A stretch of DNA of 64,000 nucleotides from Sabellastarte sp. h YS-2021 (GCA_964017235.1 OZ024928.1:4278001-4342000), one strand, 5' to 3'; shown: positions 33,286 to 46,649, numbered from the stretch's first letter. Program-made: numbers and translations. Notes: generated from the letters alone by a model not told the origin.

Positions 33286-33770
33286 TAAACCCTGTCCCAA
33301 CCCACACACTGCCAAATTTTCAGATTACTGACCACTGTCCCTACCCACACACTGCCAAATTCTCAGACAGATGACCACTGTCCCTACCCACACATTGCCA
33401 TGTTCTCAGATTGCTGACCACTGTCACTACTCACACACTGCCAAGTTCTCAGATTACTGACTACTGTCCCTTACCACACACTGCCAAGTTCTCAGATTAC
33501 TGACTTAACTGTCCCTTACCACACACTGCCAAGTTCTCAGATTACTGACTTAACTGTCCCTTACCACACACTGCCAAGTTCTCAGATTACTGACTTAACT
33601 GTCCCTTACCACACACTGCCAAGTTCTCAGATTACTGACTTAACTGTCCCTTACCACACACTGCCAAGTTCTCAGATTACTGACTTAACTGTCCCTTACC
33701 ACACACTGCCAAGTTCTCAGATTACTGACTACTGTCCCTTACTGTCCCTACCAACACAATGTGTCCCCAC
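33286..33770. repeat. 45-bp minisatellite
   Basis: Units contain ACACACTGCCAAGTTCTCAG and ATTACTGACTTAACTGTCCC. About five consecutive copies between about 33477 and 33725 are identical; the copies to the left (from 33300) are shorter and diverged. It lies directly outside the 5' end of the family-B element. Confidence 0.92.
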
Positions 33771-36055
33771 ACTGACTGACTGACCAATATCTCAACCCTT
33801 GACATTCTATATTGAAAATTTTGCATTTCACTTTTTCATACGACAGTCAGATCTTCTCACTGCCATGGAAACATTAAATTGTATCAACCCCTTACATTTT
33901 TTTATTAGTGTATATCATTTAATCAGACTTTTGTTATGCTCTAAACTCTGTCCTAGCAGATTCTATTATTATTACAATTGTATAAAATTTGTATATTTAG
34001 CATATATTGTTTTTCTACAGATAAGGTTACACTAAATTTCCAAAAATTCAGCTATGGTTCAAATTAACACTTGACAAAAATCCATCAACTTCTTAAGAAT
34101 CTTTTGTGATATTTATCATACATGTCAGGTTAAAATGAACACTTAGTCTGGTTTGGTGGCATTTGAAGGAAACTAATGACTCAGGTCACAATTCAGAAAT
34201 ATATACAGTATTTTACATCCTTGTGTAAGGCTGGACACAGACCAGCTTGTTATTAAGAACACAAAATGTGCACAAGGTCAGAACAAGGACAGGTCCTACT
34301 GAATTATTACCAATCTGCCAGAATTATGAATGGAGTAACAACTGGATAAAATAGACAGATGAAGATCCACTGGGAGTGTGTTGTCAGAAGCGAGAGCTTT
34401 TTCTCTGTGACAAATCAAAGAAAATATTACTGCAGACATCGGATGATAATGACAGGAGAAATATGCTCTGTCATATGGTCAAAACCCATCAATGATGTGA
34501 AATATGGTCAAAATTATGCATGAAAATATGATAACATCAAAATCTCAATGATATATAATGATAAAAAATCAGTGCTGATATCAATGATAAGCTGTATGAT
34601 AAAATTCATCAATGATCTGAAATATTGTTAAAATCAAGGCTGATATGTTACAGGTATATAATGATGATAAAAAAAGATCACTCAGTACACTACTCAGTAC
34701 GCAATGTAACTATACTGGGCAGTTTCAAAACTATGTGCAAGTCTGATGAATGTTATATGTATGAAAACAGCCTGTCTGACAAAAGCAGTGATTCAATATA
34801 TAAGAATATAAAACAAAGAGCTACATGGTTGATAAAAATGCGTCTCTGTGCATATTGTGAGAATACTTCAGAGAAACACTTTGATCTTATTATATGATCT
34901 TAAAAATTAATTTTAAAATAAATAACTCACAGAAAACAGTGAATAAAACATTAAATTGGTGTTTTACAATAGAAATGCTCAATCACAAAAATAGCTTAAG
35001 GCCTGAGTCATTTTGTAAAGGCCATTTTTGTGAACATGATAAATTTATTGTACAGCAGTGTTAGTTAATAAACATGGTGTCCCTTATTCAGGACATTTCT
35101 TACAATCATCCTCTGCAAAATCTGGCGACCAGCTGGCAATGGTCATGTGATATAAAAACCTTAAAACTGCCTCTAAATCCCACATGTTGTTGTTTAAAAA
35201 AACATGCTTTCACAATGTCACTGCATGTGACAAATTATCCACATAATAACAGCTATAAATCTAATTTTTCGGTACCTTTACAAGGTTTCTGTTTCATGCT
35301 GCTGTTTCCTACCAATTCAATAACATGTGGAGATTTCTTCAAAATAGAAATGCATTTATATAGGCTTATCTGTATAATGGACAATATGTATTGACAAGGC
35401 AAGCTTACATAGCCATATTTTTGTACTGGTTGATCGACCAAGATTGGCTACAGATCTCTTTGATATTTAGTTCAAATTTTGAGTTTCAGAATTATGCTTA
35501 GCACTATTGACAATATATGCACAAACTGGTGTTTATATACAACGTTTTGGCTTCTGGAAAAAACAAAATCACAGAATACATTTTCAAACAGAGAAATATA
35601 ACAGTAAATACCAAAAAACAAAACAAAATCTGCTGAAAATGAAACAAACAAGAAAAAACACGATGTAGCATTGTATGCAAAAAAAAAAAAAAAAATGATT
35701 ACAATTTCTGAAATAGCACAGAGGTTCAGTGAAGGCTTTAGTATTTTTCCAAAAATGAATGTTTTGGAATCTAAAAATGGATGTTTTGGAATCTCAAATA
35801 CGCAATATTTTAAATTTGGATATGAAAATATGTTTAAGTGGAGAAAATAGTGGCTAACAGAAAGGAAATGTACGTAACAATAAAGTATTAAAACAAGACA
35901 ATTCAATAGCAAGATGACAGCATTAATCAGTAAAGTAAAAGTTATGAAGCTGTAAAATCTAAAACTTGGAGAATAGCTGTCAATGAAAATAGCACATGTG
36001 GTTAATGTAAAAGTATATATAATAATAAGTTACAGCAATCCATATATCTTTGTTA
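33771..36055. other. NCX intron, no gene seen
   Basis: AT-rich intron. The 146-codon open frame on the minus strand at 35472-35912 is low-complexity and AT-driven and is not called. A stretch at about 35880-35920 (ATAGCAAGATGACAG) is shared with about 38817-38840, pointing to an unidentified dispersed repeat. Confidence 0.5.
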
Positions 36056-36059
36056 TAAG

Positions 36060-36775
36060 ACGCTGACGCTGACCCATGACGCTGCATACCTACAACCCCC
36101 AATCAATGTTCCTACCAAGTAACAACTTCCTACATCTTACGGTTTCTGAGATATAGTCCAGACAGGATTTTATAGGTCAAGGTGACTACAGCAAAGGTTA
36201 AATCAAGGTCACACCATGATATTGAACACATACCCCAACCAATGTCCCTACCAAGCATCAATTTCCTACACCTTACGGTTTCCAAGATATAGCCCCGACA
36301 AGATCAAATCACGGTCACACCATCAAGTTGCACAAACCCAAACCAATGTCCCTACCAAGTATCAACTTCCTACACCTTATGGTTTCAGAGATACAGCCTG
36401 GACAAGATTTTGTAGATAAAGGTCACTAGTCAAAGGTCAAATCAAGGTCACACCATGATGTTGCACAGCTATACCTCCTAACCAATGTTCTTACCAAGCA
36501 TCAACTTCCTACACCTTATAGTTCCCAAGATATAGCCCATACAAGATTTCCAAACTTGAGGTCACTACAGCAAGGTAAAAGTTCAAATCAAGATTACATC
36601 ATGACGCTGCACACATACACCCCCTAACCAATGTCCCTACCAAGTATCAACTTCCTACACCTTACGGTTTCTGAGATACAGCCCAGACAAACTTTTTCCC
36701 GCCGAACGCCCGAACGCCCATCCGGACACCATGGGTGAAAACAATACCCCAATAGCCCTTAAGGGCTGAGGGGTA
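36060..36775 (-). repeat. 100-150-bp tandem repeats ending in a hairpin (possible Helentron-like family D)
   Basis: The phrase CAATGTCCCTACCAAGTATC with variants recurs near 36102, 36240, 36343, 36482 and 36629, followed each time by TTCCTACACCTTACGGTTT and AGATA(T/C)AGCCC. The right edge reads, on the minus strand, TACCCCTCAGCCC, then AAGGGCTATTGGGGTA, a hairpin of the same type that starts families A and B. No matching inverted copy or CTAG end was found on the other side, so the element is truncated or has different boundaries. A relic of the same repeat lies at about 55180-55310. Confidence 0.65.
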
Positions 36776-36917
36776 AAAACTGAATTCATATCAATTATCT
36801 GTCAGCCAAATGTCTAATGTTCAGTTAGGTGTTCCCTGAATCTAGATGTACTGCAGGAAACCTATTTTTTTAAGTTTAAAATATCCAAACATTCAAGTTT
36901 ATGAGAACATTCTTTAA

Positions 36918-37045
36918 GATGGCAGTGACGCTATCCTTGAGGCTGATTGTACAGCCAAAATGGCTGGAGAAGTTGTTTACCAATGCGGTGAGACAGCCAA
37001 TCACCACCATGGAGACAACAAATGCCTCCACACTTCCCCAGTAGT
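36918..37045 (-). pseudogene. NCX: decayed duplicate of the NCX second-alpha-repeat exon
   Basis: On the minus strand the block reads DYWGSVEAFVVSMVVIGCL, TALVNNFSSHFGCTISLKD, SVTAI, clearly paralogous to exon 24079-24237 and in places closer to the general family (SHFGC, LKDSVTA). The similarity ends after SVTAI: the FVALGTSLP part and the donor are missing. The acceptor position has CTG where AG is required (TGCCTTTCTG before ACTACTGG), and the conserved GD of GDLAS is NN. It lies in the 28.3-kb intron between NCX exons 52576-52695 and 24079-24237. It looks like a former alternative exon that has died; as it stands it cannot be spliced in the normal way. Confidence 0.88.
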
Positions 37046-38239
37046 CAGAAAGGCACATGCGGAGAAAAGGAAGTACAAAATACCGTGCAGCAAGAGGTTC
37101 AAGGAACAATGGTTAGGTGTAAAGATTAGTAGAAATAAGGAGGAACTCACAGCAGCAAACCCAAATCTGTTAAGATGAAAGACAAATCTCAAGGACAAAT
37201 ATGTCTGGATAAGCAGGAATTTCATATACAGTAACCTAATTATTTATACAAAATACCTTCTTATGACCAGTTGTTCACTTCTACGTAGAATAAATGGTTA
37301 TAATAATAACTTGATTTGTGGTGTTGGCTGGGAGGCCAGGGCAGGGGAGAAACAGAAATATTTGCAGGAAGAAATATTGGCCTGAATTTGGTAAAGAGTA
37401 AAGACAAATATTTTTCAAAGAAAAAAAGTGTGACTGCTAGAAATTTTAAATAGATAAGTACATATTAGTACACAAGGCTTTCTTAAAATTTACCAGTTGT
37501 CTTTTAACATTAATGAAGAACTAGTAGCAGGGAATATTTACCTATAATTTACAAGAAGAATATTCAACTAAACTCTGTTCAGACTGACGATGAATCTTAA
37601 GTAATCAGAAAAAAGTTCCAGTTAAGAACAAAGTTTAGATAGCAGGGTAAATTTAGATCTTTTGAAAATTGGTGACCAATAGTTAAGTGGCTGATTCCAC
37701 TCATCCATTCTCAGACTGGTCTCAGTCTCAATAAATTTAGGATGTTGACATCTGTACTGAAACGGAAACATCCAGTAAATAGAGATATAAGAGAGGGAGT
37801 TCTGGGTCAGTAAAGAATTTTCAGAATTCTAAAGATAACATGTAGCAGTTAGTATAATTTTAACTTTAACCATCAAGTTTTTATTTCGTTATAGAACTGT
37901 ATTGAAAGTACATCTTGCAGCAATTTACCAAACTGCATTATTTCAGACTTTGTTAGAATTAGAATTGTTTATTAGAAAATCCTAGTATTCTAAGAATATT
38001 CATAAACAAGAAGTCTTCTAAGAATAAGAATGTTAGTACATATCACCTGAGTCCTGATCCCTGAGATTTGGTGGTACAGCAGTTGTGATTGGTTGCTTTG
38101 GTAAAACAATAGTCAGTAAATAGTCTTGGAATGGCTAAATGTGAGTGAGGCTTTTAGTGTGAAAATTAGTAGGTCTTATTCACAGCAAAAATGGTACTAG
38201 CTAAATTGCAGAATCCCCCTCCCAGAAATGATGGAACCA

Positions 38240-38299
38240 TACCAGAAAATATTGAAAATCTCGGCCCTATCGGGCCTCGCTCTCCAATATTTTCTGGTA
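38240..38299. repeat. 60-nt fold-back
   Basis: TACCAGAAAATATTG at 38240-38254 pairs exactly with CAATATTTTCTGGTA at 38285-38299, and GGCCC/GGGCC pair in the centre around a TATC loop, with small bulges between. It may be one end-joined remnant of a MITE or a terminal hairpin like those of the Helentron-like elements. Confidence 0.75.
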
Positions 38300-39187
38300 T
38301 TGGCCACTTTTTTGGAGTTTAACTGTATTAATACCTGGTGGTTTTGCAGGGCAGAATCTTGACCAGAAGGTATTGGCCGCTTTTTCGGAGTTTAACTGTA
38401 TTAGTACTGTCAGCATTCAACACAGGGCTACATTAAAACTAGACAGCACTTGTTGAGGGCTGACCTCCATCAGGGGGCATTTCCTGATATTAGTCATTTA
38501 GTTTGATTTAAAGGGACCCCTACTGAACAAAGATCTCATTCTACTGGTTATCATGTCTCACTATCCATCACCCCTTCCAGCAGGAAAATTCTGTAATGGT
38601 GCCATAGTATCATTTGCACATACTCTGTCATTTACAACGATAGCACCAGAGATGCCAGTACCCCACAGCCTGGAGAAATGGCATTGGACACCATGAGTAG
38701 CAGAAGAGGTGAAAAAGTACAAGGATAAGGAGTCTTGTAGAACAGTGCAAGTAACGTAAAGGTGTATTGGCAATAACTCTCAAGAAAAATAAAGTGTTTT
38801 AAATAAAGACAATTTAATAGCAAGATGACAGAATGCTATAACATCAACAGAGCAAAATGCTTTTCAGTAAAGTGTGTATTTAAATGCTAAATACAAAGAA
38901 AAACTGAAAATTTTAAGAAGGTACATAGGTTTTGAATGTATGTCAATTTGTTGAACCTGTTCAATCTTCTCCATGAATATGAGTTTGCACTGGTTACAAA
39001 ACTATGTACTGAAATCATCCGTGGAAGCACCCATGTTCGGACTGTCACCGGGCACCCCCAAAAATGTGATATATTTGCCCATCCTTTCCAATAAAATGTG
39101 GACTCCAGATTGTTTAAAGACTTTGTATGAATATTTTACTTAAGTTTCATCACCTTTACTTCACAAAAAGTGCATAAGTTTACTGCT

Positions 39188-39388
39188 TGGCGCCATATAA
39201 TGGCACACGCCTCAAATTGGCAAAAAAAGTTAAAATATTTAATAACAATGGTTCTTTATCGCCCACACTCGCACATTTCTGCTTAACAAATAAGGAAGTG
39301 GAAGTGACGACAGAAATAATTTCCGTATGCAAATTATGCCAATTTGAGGCGCTGATTTCATATAGAAATTATATTATCGCCCCTTAAA
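39188..39388. mobile_element. small fold-back MITE-like element
   Basis: GCCTCAAATTGGCA (39209-39222) pairs with TGCCAATTTGAGGC (39337-39350). Outside it, GGCGCCATATAAT on the left and ATTATATTATCGCCCC on the right are roughly complementary. About 200 bp, non-coding. Ends and target duplication are not resolved. Confidence 0.55.
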
Positions 39389-41766
39389 AACGATTCTAAC
39401 AGGTTAATTGTTTTGATTTGATGTTTGTAAAATAGTTTAATAACTTGCGCTTGTCATATTGTCATATTTTAATAAAAAGAAATCCACGAAACTAGACTTA
39501 AAACAAGCAAAAATAAGGTTTTTGTGTCCAAGTTTTGCCAAGTTACGGCCGGAGGCAGTAACCATATAAGTGGGAAATCCCCACACTGAGAAGTGTCAAG
39601 GCTTTTGACTGGCTGAGCATGAATGTGGCAGTACAATGCATTTGATTGGTTGTCTGTATGTGAGATCATATATTCAGACAAACACTGGGATTTCAAATAT
39701 AGACTGTTTCAATTAAATACACTCTATGCCAATCATTTGAGGTACATTCTGTCTTTTTGTTATATTTTTTAAATCTTGAGAAATTTGGAATATTTCAAAG
39801 ACAGCTAGATACTGTATGAATTAGATGGTCTTGTTAAAAATCAAAATGACAATATCAAATTCAAACTTACTGTCTTTCCGCATCAACCAATATATCATTT
39901 CTTGCCATAAAATTCATGACCTTACAACTAAAATTTTGTTATTCTGATAGTTTGAATCCATCCTGAATGACAAAATCAAGTCTTTGCCATGTCAAAGTAC
40001 ACCTCCAAATAATAATGGCATCAATAAATGAATCATTTTAAAGTTTGTAATGAGCAGTCATAAATGTTTGAACTGTGTTGACAAAATTTTTCACTAATTT
40101 CTTTTCAGTGGTATTGAAAACAACACATTTAATCTCAATATTAAATTCAATCCTTACTGACATTGCACTGCTGGTATATTTCACATACATGTGTATTTTG
40201 TACTTTTAGTTTAAATAACTTTAAACTTCACACTCTGTGGATTATAGGTATCCATTTCTGAGATATCACAAGATTAGAGTCCTGGTAAATGTCGATTAGA
40301 AAATGTCTGTTAACAGGATGTGGAATATTTGAAACCAAAAAATATGCTCACTGAAGTCACTGTTGTAAACCTTAAATATCTGCAAATATATTTTGTGTCA
40401 GGATAACTGAGATACTGGCCATATTGTGTCTTTGCGGTATTAGCATCTCAACAAAATATTCTTGACACTGGGGTGCGTACACATTCCTCCAGGACCCATT
40501 CACAGCAAGTATCTTTCTTCTTGATTTATATACGGCAGGGAAAGACCTATGATCTCTTGGATTTGAATTAATGACGTAGCTTGAATAATCATTAAATAAT
40601 GCAGCTATGAATTATTTCTGGTATATTATTGAGGAGAAAAAGTATTCTTTCTTGTTTGATATCAGCACTGCTGCAGATACTCTCATAAAATTGTCCTGAA
40701 AAGTGTCATCTTTTGGCAACTCATCTGCATGAAAATTGTATACATTTTGGCTATTTTCATTCTGAAAAGAATTCCTTTCAAATAGTAGAGTAATTGTGAA
40801 AAGGTATTCACGTGAAAAAAAATATTCTTCTCGTTTGAGGCCCAGTACGTCTTCGAACCACTGATTAACCATGTCCATTAACTTTTTTCTGAGACAAAAA
40901 TATACAACCCTGGAACAACTTTTGCAATTTCTTAGACATGGTGGTTCAAAACAGATGCATTATCATAGAGATTATAAGCTTGGTACACATTATCAATGGT
41001 GAAATTGTAAATATCAACAATGTGTAGAACAAGAGTTTAAATTCAAGGAAATCAATATTGCTGCTACACTGTCTGCAATGGACCTGCATTATGAGCCTCA
41101 TAAAAACAAAAAAAATATTGGATGATTAAATATTATCAATAATCATAAAATACCGAAAAATATAACATCAATGACATCAACAAACATTGTATCAATGCAC
41201 ATTAAAATGAATAATTATGTATAATATTGCTGAAAGGCAAACATTAGGTATTTGTTATTTGTTTACCAGCTATCTGAATAAAAAAATTTTAACTCAGTGT
41301 AAAACTGATAATTCTGCTTGGTGCCTTCTTGAAAGAGCTTTCAATTAAAATGGAAACTTCTTATTGTAAAAAATTTCTCTGGAACCAACTTTCCTCAATT
41401 TTAGCTTTTGGACAAAAGATATCAATTGTGGATTAAACAAGAAATTTTTTGTAAGAAATCAACTTGTAAGATATAAAAACGTCAAACAGATACCAAACTT
41501 TTTTTCATATTTACCTAAGGACAATGACCTAATTTTTGTAATAGTGGTTTTTGCTTTCAGCATTATATACATGTTCTATGTTTTAACACATGCTAATCAA
41601 GACAGCAGTTGTAGAACAGTGACCTCCATCAGGAGCGGTATGACCAAAAATTTGGGATTTTTTTGCATCAAGATAATGATCTGGATCTTTATGAAAATGT
41701 ACTAATCACTTTTTTCTTTGGCCTCAGGCCCTACCCACATAAAATTCATGAAGAATCTACCTACTA

Positions 41767-42242
41767 CAGTAGATTTGGTATAAGTAGAACTGCTATAAGT
41801 AGAATACTGCCATAAGTAGAAGTAGTTTCTAAGTCCCAACAATTATTAGTGCAAAATATGAGGATAACTAGAAGTTCGACTTACAGAAAGTTGCCATCAC
41901 TAGAACCTAATTTGATGCACAAAGTGTTACTTTTCAATGGGAAAACCAAGGTATAAGTAGAACCTATAAATTTTGTGTATACAGAAATGTAAATATCCAA
42001 GAAAGAGGTGACAAAATAGTACCATTGTGACACTCTTTGCCTGACTCCTCACTTTTGTGTTATTAAGTCTGAACACCAAGCAAATAAATTTCATAGTAGA
42101 ATGATCAATTATTGCAAGAGACTTAAATTACATAGTGTTTCTAGTACTTCAGATATTTCTCAAAGTGGGTATAACTAGAAGTTGCCATAAGTAGAAGTAA
42201 ATGGCTGACATTTTGCAACTTCGACTTAGACCAAATCCACTG
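41767..42242. mobile_element. Tc1/mariner-type (pogo/Tigger-like) MITE
   Basis: The left end CAGTAGATTTGGTATAAGT and the right end, in reverse complement CAGTGGATTTGGTCTAAGT, are TIRs starting CAGT and flanked on both sides by TA (41765-41766 and 42243-42244), the duplication typical of Tc1/mariner elements. Inside, the words TAAGTAGAA and AACTAGAAG repeat. It is 476 bp with no transposase. It lies in the NCX intron. Confidence 0.82.
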
Positions 42243-42244
42243 TA

Positions 42245-43019
42245 TTTACTTTGGCCAAGTCAATGAAAATACCTTTGAAAATTTGGGATTTGTTATATCC
42301 AGAATTTCTTTCCCAAAATTTAATCACTTTTTCCTTTAATCAAGCCATACCCATATAAAAAAAATTCAGCAAGATCCATTCATTATTTCTGGACTTATAG
42401 TTACAAACACAGACAGACAGATGCAACCAAAAACATAACCTGATGGAGGTAAAAACAGACTTCAAATAGTAATTGGGCACGTGTTGCAGAGAAACCATCT
42501 GTTGCTGATCAATGTTTTACACAGCTAAACATGTATCTTAAGAATATGAATCGTAACAAACATATAGCTTATAAAATATACTTTACAGAGACAAAAATAA
42601 CTAAATGGATAATCTTTTAGAATTTCTATTGAGTGATTTTACAATTTCTACTTTAAATCAGCTTCACCAATCAGCACATAGCTTACAAGTAATTACCTCT
42701 GTATCAGAGGTGCCAAATGTGGTTAAGTTTTTTTTTTTTTTCATAAATCCCAGACACATATACAAAGTCTTAATTCCCACACCTTTACGTTTATAGACTA
42801 CCTGAAAATTCTGATTTAAGTAAGAAAACAAAATTTCTACACATTTACCCAACGTTCTTGTTTTACTTGCAGAAAATTGGTTGGTTTACTGATTTCAAAA
42901 TTTAGATATTAAAAACTTTAAAACTATGTGTAGCAATTCAGGGCTTTGCAAACCAAGTCTTCTGGTATTGAACATGTAAATGATATTTTACAAATAACTT
43001 ACTTTGCTTAGAAACCACA
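42245..43019. other. NCX intron, no gene seen
   Basis: AT-rich sequence between the MITE and the TIR of the large DNA transposon. Nothing recognisable is present. Confidence 0.5.
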
Positions 43020-43207
43020 GGGGTGTGGCATGATAACATGACCCAAAAGTGTTCACTGGAGGTGAAATTTTAAAGTCTTTGGGAGATTAAACCTAACTGT
43101 TTATTTAGATACTACTATGACCCTTGTATCTACTTCCAATAATGAAAAGATAACTTTTTGTCGTTTTGTATATTTTAACTTGAAGAATATAAAGGTGTGT
43201 CTGGAAA

Positions 43208-43739
43208 CTCTTCAGATGTGACACATCATGAAATTCTCATTTTTAATAATTTTAAGACTTAATAACAAAGCATATTTTGTGTTTTGCCAATACTATACTG
43301 AGCACTCTAACATATATGAATGAAGTTAACAATGTATGGAAACTTGGTTAAATTTTTTGACAGCTTTCTATTTTTGCATATTTAGCACCTATTGAAAAAA
43401 CACATTTCGTTTCTTGTAAAAAGAAAAGTACCATATCCAAAAAGTTGAAACTTTTTGCAGGTGTTAACCTAAAGGTGGTCTACCTCTAAAAGAACCAATG
43501 TTAGGATGATTGTACAGGTTTCACATATATAGGTCTCCAAAGCAAACTCTTCAGATGTGACACATGCTCTTCAGATGTGACTTATAGCTCTTCAGATGTG
43601 ACTTTTTAAAAATTTTAGTGTTTATTTTCTTGTCAAAGCTTAGAAAGGTTTATATTGCACCAAGAAAGTAATAAATAATTATAACTTGCAACATGGGTGT
43701 CATTTTTAGATGAAATAAAAGTGGCTCTTCAGATGTGAC
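43208..43739 (+). repeat. left cluster of five CTCTTCAGATGTGAC motifs
   Basis: Exact copies start at 43208, 43547, 43567, 43588 and 43725, all in plus orientation. Flanking bases are usually A/G-C before and A/T after; outside the 15-mer the copies do not align. Confidence 0.95.
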
Positions 43740-44767
43740 ATACTTCCTTCCTGTCTAGTCAGTGTGACGTCACATCATCTTTTCCATGTTGTACGTGTAC
43801 TGGTTTGCGGATTTGAACTTTAATTTCATATTTTCTACGTATTGTGATGGTTACTTCTTAACATGGTATCACCGGGACAGAAAAGAGGGACATGAGATCA
43901 CAATGCCAACCTTTAATAGTAACAAGCCACTGTGTATGTTATCGTGACAAGGGTAAGGGCAGCAACCATTGTGTTTTGAAAGAAGACTGTTCTCGCAGTA
44001 ATATCCTAACCACTGATCAGCGAGCATAACTGTTCTTACAAACTGAAGAAAGAAAAACAAGATGGCAAGTCTGACACGTCTGCTGCTGCTGCTGCTGATA
44101 CTAAGTTAGACCCTAATATATTCAACTGTAGTCTCAGAATACATTGGCCAAAGACAAGGATAAGACCAAAAAGCATTCAAGGCCTTGTAAGTCTTCCAAG
44201 CTGTCAACTAACAATAAATTAGAAGCTCTAGATCAGAAATGGTCAGAACATTTCTCAGGGCTGGAGGCAATGCTGTTGGCCAGAAGCTTTCTACCATAAC
44301 TGACCTTCCAGACTGTGAAAGTGACACCAACAAGGGCTCCACCAGCTGGTGCAGTGAAGGCAGCTGACCCTTTTATTACACCAAGTCAGCTTTTTGACAG
44401 ACCTCAGCCTGTTGACTGACCCATCCACTGCTATGCAGCGACAGGTGTCCAGTACACTGATTACAGAGGTAGCAAGGCAGCTTACCTAGATGGACACTGA
44501 TTCGAATGTCAACCACACTGACCGACCTCATACTGTTTGCCCAGCAGAGGAAATGGAGCTGTCTGACCTAGATCAGGGTCTGACTTCAGCCGACACTGAC
44601 CAAGCTCTTCCAGAGGAGCAAACCTATAGAGAGACAATGAGAGAGGCATTAGACTCCTTCATGGGTTGAAAGCATATCCCCGACCTGGATACAGCCACTT
44701 CAGAGGCTGATGACCTCCCCTTTGCAGGGCCAAAACTGCAACCAGTTGGAAAGATTTCAGTCAACAT

Positions 44768-44965
44768 GCAGGGGGCTCAGTGGTGTAGTGGTTAGAATGC
44801 TCACCTTTAACCTCTGAGGTCATCGGTTCGAATCTCAGCCCAGGTACTTCATGTTGGAAAGTTGATAGTTACTTACCAATGCCCGGTGGTTTACAGAGCA
44901 TAATCTTGACCAACTAGCATGACCCTGGCTGTTGAACATGATGTAAAATAAAAAATAAATCTAAA
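44768..44965 (+). mobile_element. tRNA-derived SINE with target duplication, inside DIRS-B
   Basis: A clean 198-bp insertion is flanked by the 12-bp direct repeat TTCAGTCAACAT (44756-44767 and 44966-44977). The head is tRNA-like: A box in TGGTGTAGTGGTTAGAATGC, B box GGTTCGAATCTC. A SINE body with CCCGGTGGTTTACAGAGC follows, and an A/T-rich tail (AAAATAAAAAATAAAT). DIRS-A has uninterrupted gag sequence at the equivalent site, which serves as the empty site. Confidence 0.9.
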
Positions 44966-46649
44966 TTCAGTCAACATATCGACAGATGACTGGTTATGTA
45001 AGAAGTTGGATAAACTGAACCTCACACTAGTTGAAGGCTACCCTTCTAGGAGTTTGGAGGCTACTGATTTGCAATGTAACCAGTACACCGGGACTGCCAA
45101 GTCTCAGGATTGGATATAGTTTACACACCAGCAAAGACAAGGATTCCAGTTCAATTTCCTATTGGTATTATAAATCTGCCAGACTGAACATTTTCACATC
45201 CAGGGTCAGTCCCAGCAGTTCACAACACCCATGGAATTTACAGTAGTGATGAAGGTCAAATTGATGGTTTTACACAGGGTATAAGAATCTACCAGTACTT
45301 AGATGACTGGTTGGTCAGAGCCAGATCCCACCAAACCTGTCTCCAGCATAAACATACTCTAGCAGCTCTGTGTCAGGAGCTAGGTTGGTAAACAGGAAAA
45401 AATCAGAACTGGACCCCAAACCACTTAAACAAGTGTTCAACCTCATACGTTACCAGTTAAACCTCAAGGAGGGCAAGGTCAGACCCTGTCGCCCACAGTG
45501 CTGGAAAACCCTGAATGCAAAGATTCAGAAACTGCTCTAAAACCAACATGTCAGGTCAAGCAGCTGATGTCCCTGATAAGGGCTACTGAAAGCTACAGAA
45601 AAACAGGTCCACCTGTGATGGCTACATATGAGACCTATACAGTGGCACCTGAAAAGGAATTGGAAGATTCCAGAATCTCTAGAAAAGGTGGTCCCTATCC
45701 CCAGGTCACTCCCTCCTCAGCTAAAGTGATGACCATATGAAGAAAATGTTCTTCAAGGTCTACCACTACACTCAGGTGTTCTCTGCCAATCTTCAAAAGA
45801 AGGGTGGGGCACTAACTTAGGAGAGCACACTATAAGGGGAACCTGCTCCCTCCCAGAAAGCAGGTTGCACTGGTCTGCTGTGGAAGGATCTGGACCCTCA
45901 TGCCTTCCCACCAGTAGCCATCTTGGGCAAAGTGCTGGAGAAGTTTCAGGACTCTCTGTGCAACAGAATTATTCTGATTGCTCCAGGGTGGCCCACCATA
46001 CCCTGGTTTTGGGACCTAGTGACCATGTCAGGTCAAATTCCACTGTACCTGCCCAATCTGCTAACCCAGCCATTCAGTCACTTCCCTCACAGGATTCTAC
46101 CAAACCTAAATCTCAATGTCTGGCTCCTGGAGCCTCAGTTATCAACTAGAGGATCGCTCGCAAAAAAAAAAGATAATGTTTTTGCATAGCAAAAACAAAG
46201 CGTCCCGAAAAGGATATAAAGGTGAGTGCTAAAGTATTAAGAAAATGCTTCGTTTCTAGCCTTATACTGTTGTGGCAACCAAAGTCAGCGCAGTCTGCTC
46301 TATCTAGCACGGTTTTCAAGATATAAGCATTTTTGTGTTTTGCAAAAAATAAAAAAATTAAAAATGTCCGCTATATTTGGCGAGACAAAAATATTTTGAA
46401 AATTGGCATGGCTACTCTGCAGAGATACCCAGCAGGTCAAAAATTTTGTTGAGTTCACTCCATATAGCACGATTTTCGAGATATAAGCATTTTTGTGTTT
46501 TGCAAAAACTTTGAAAATTCAAAATGGCCACCATTTTTGGGGAGACAAAAATTTTTGTCAAGACCACTGCCGTGGTGTGTATCTCCCGCCGAGCATTAAA
46601 GCAGAAGAAATAGCTTTTCCGAGATATTCACAATTTTTCATTTTCGTGT

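Larger units (their letters stand above)
37046..41766. other. NCX intron with small fold-backs; no gene seen
   Basis: Mostly AT-rich unique-looking intron. It contains the fold-backs listed separately (38240-38299 and 39188-39388) and a direct duplication: TATTGGCC(A/G)CTTTTT and GGAGTTTAACTGTATTA occur at about 38298-38332 and 38370-38404. The bases between, near 38335-38372, resemble the 3' body of the SINE at 44768-44965 (GGTGGTTT, ATCTTGACCA). Confidence 0.5.

Noticed and set aside
35472-35912. 146-codon open frame on the minus strand
   Set aside because: Phe/Ile/Leu/Ser-rich translation of AT-rich DNA, no domain, no splice context matching NCX; partly driven by a poly-A tract.
44770-44845. 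tRNA gene on the plus strand
   Set aside because: It is the head of a SINE bounded by a 12-bp target duplication.
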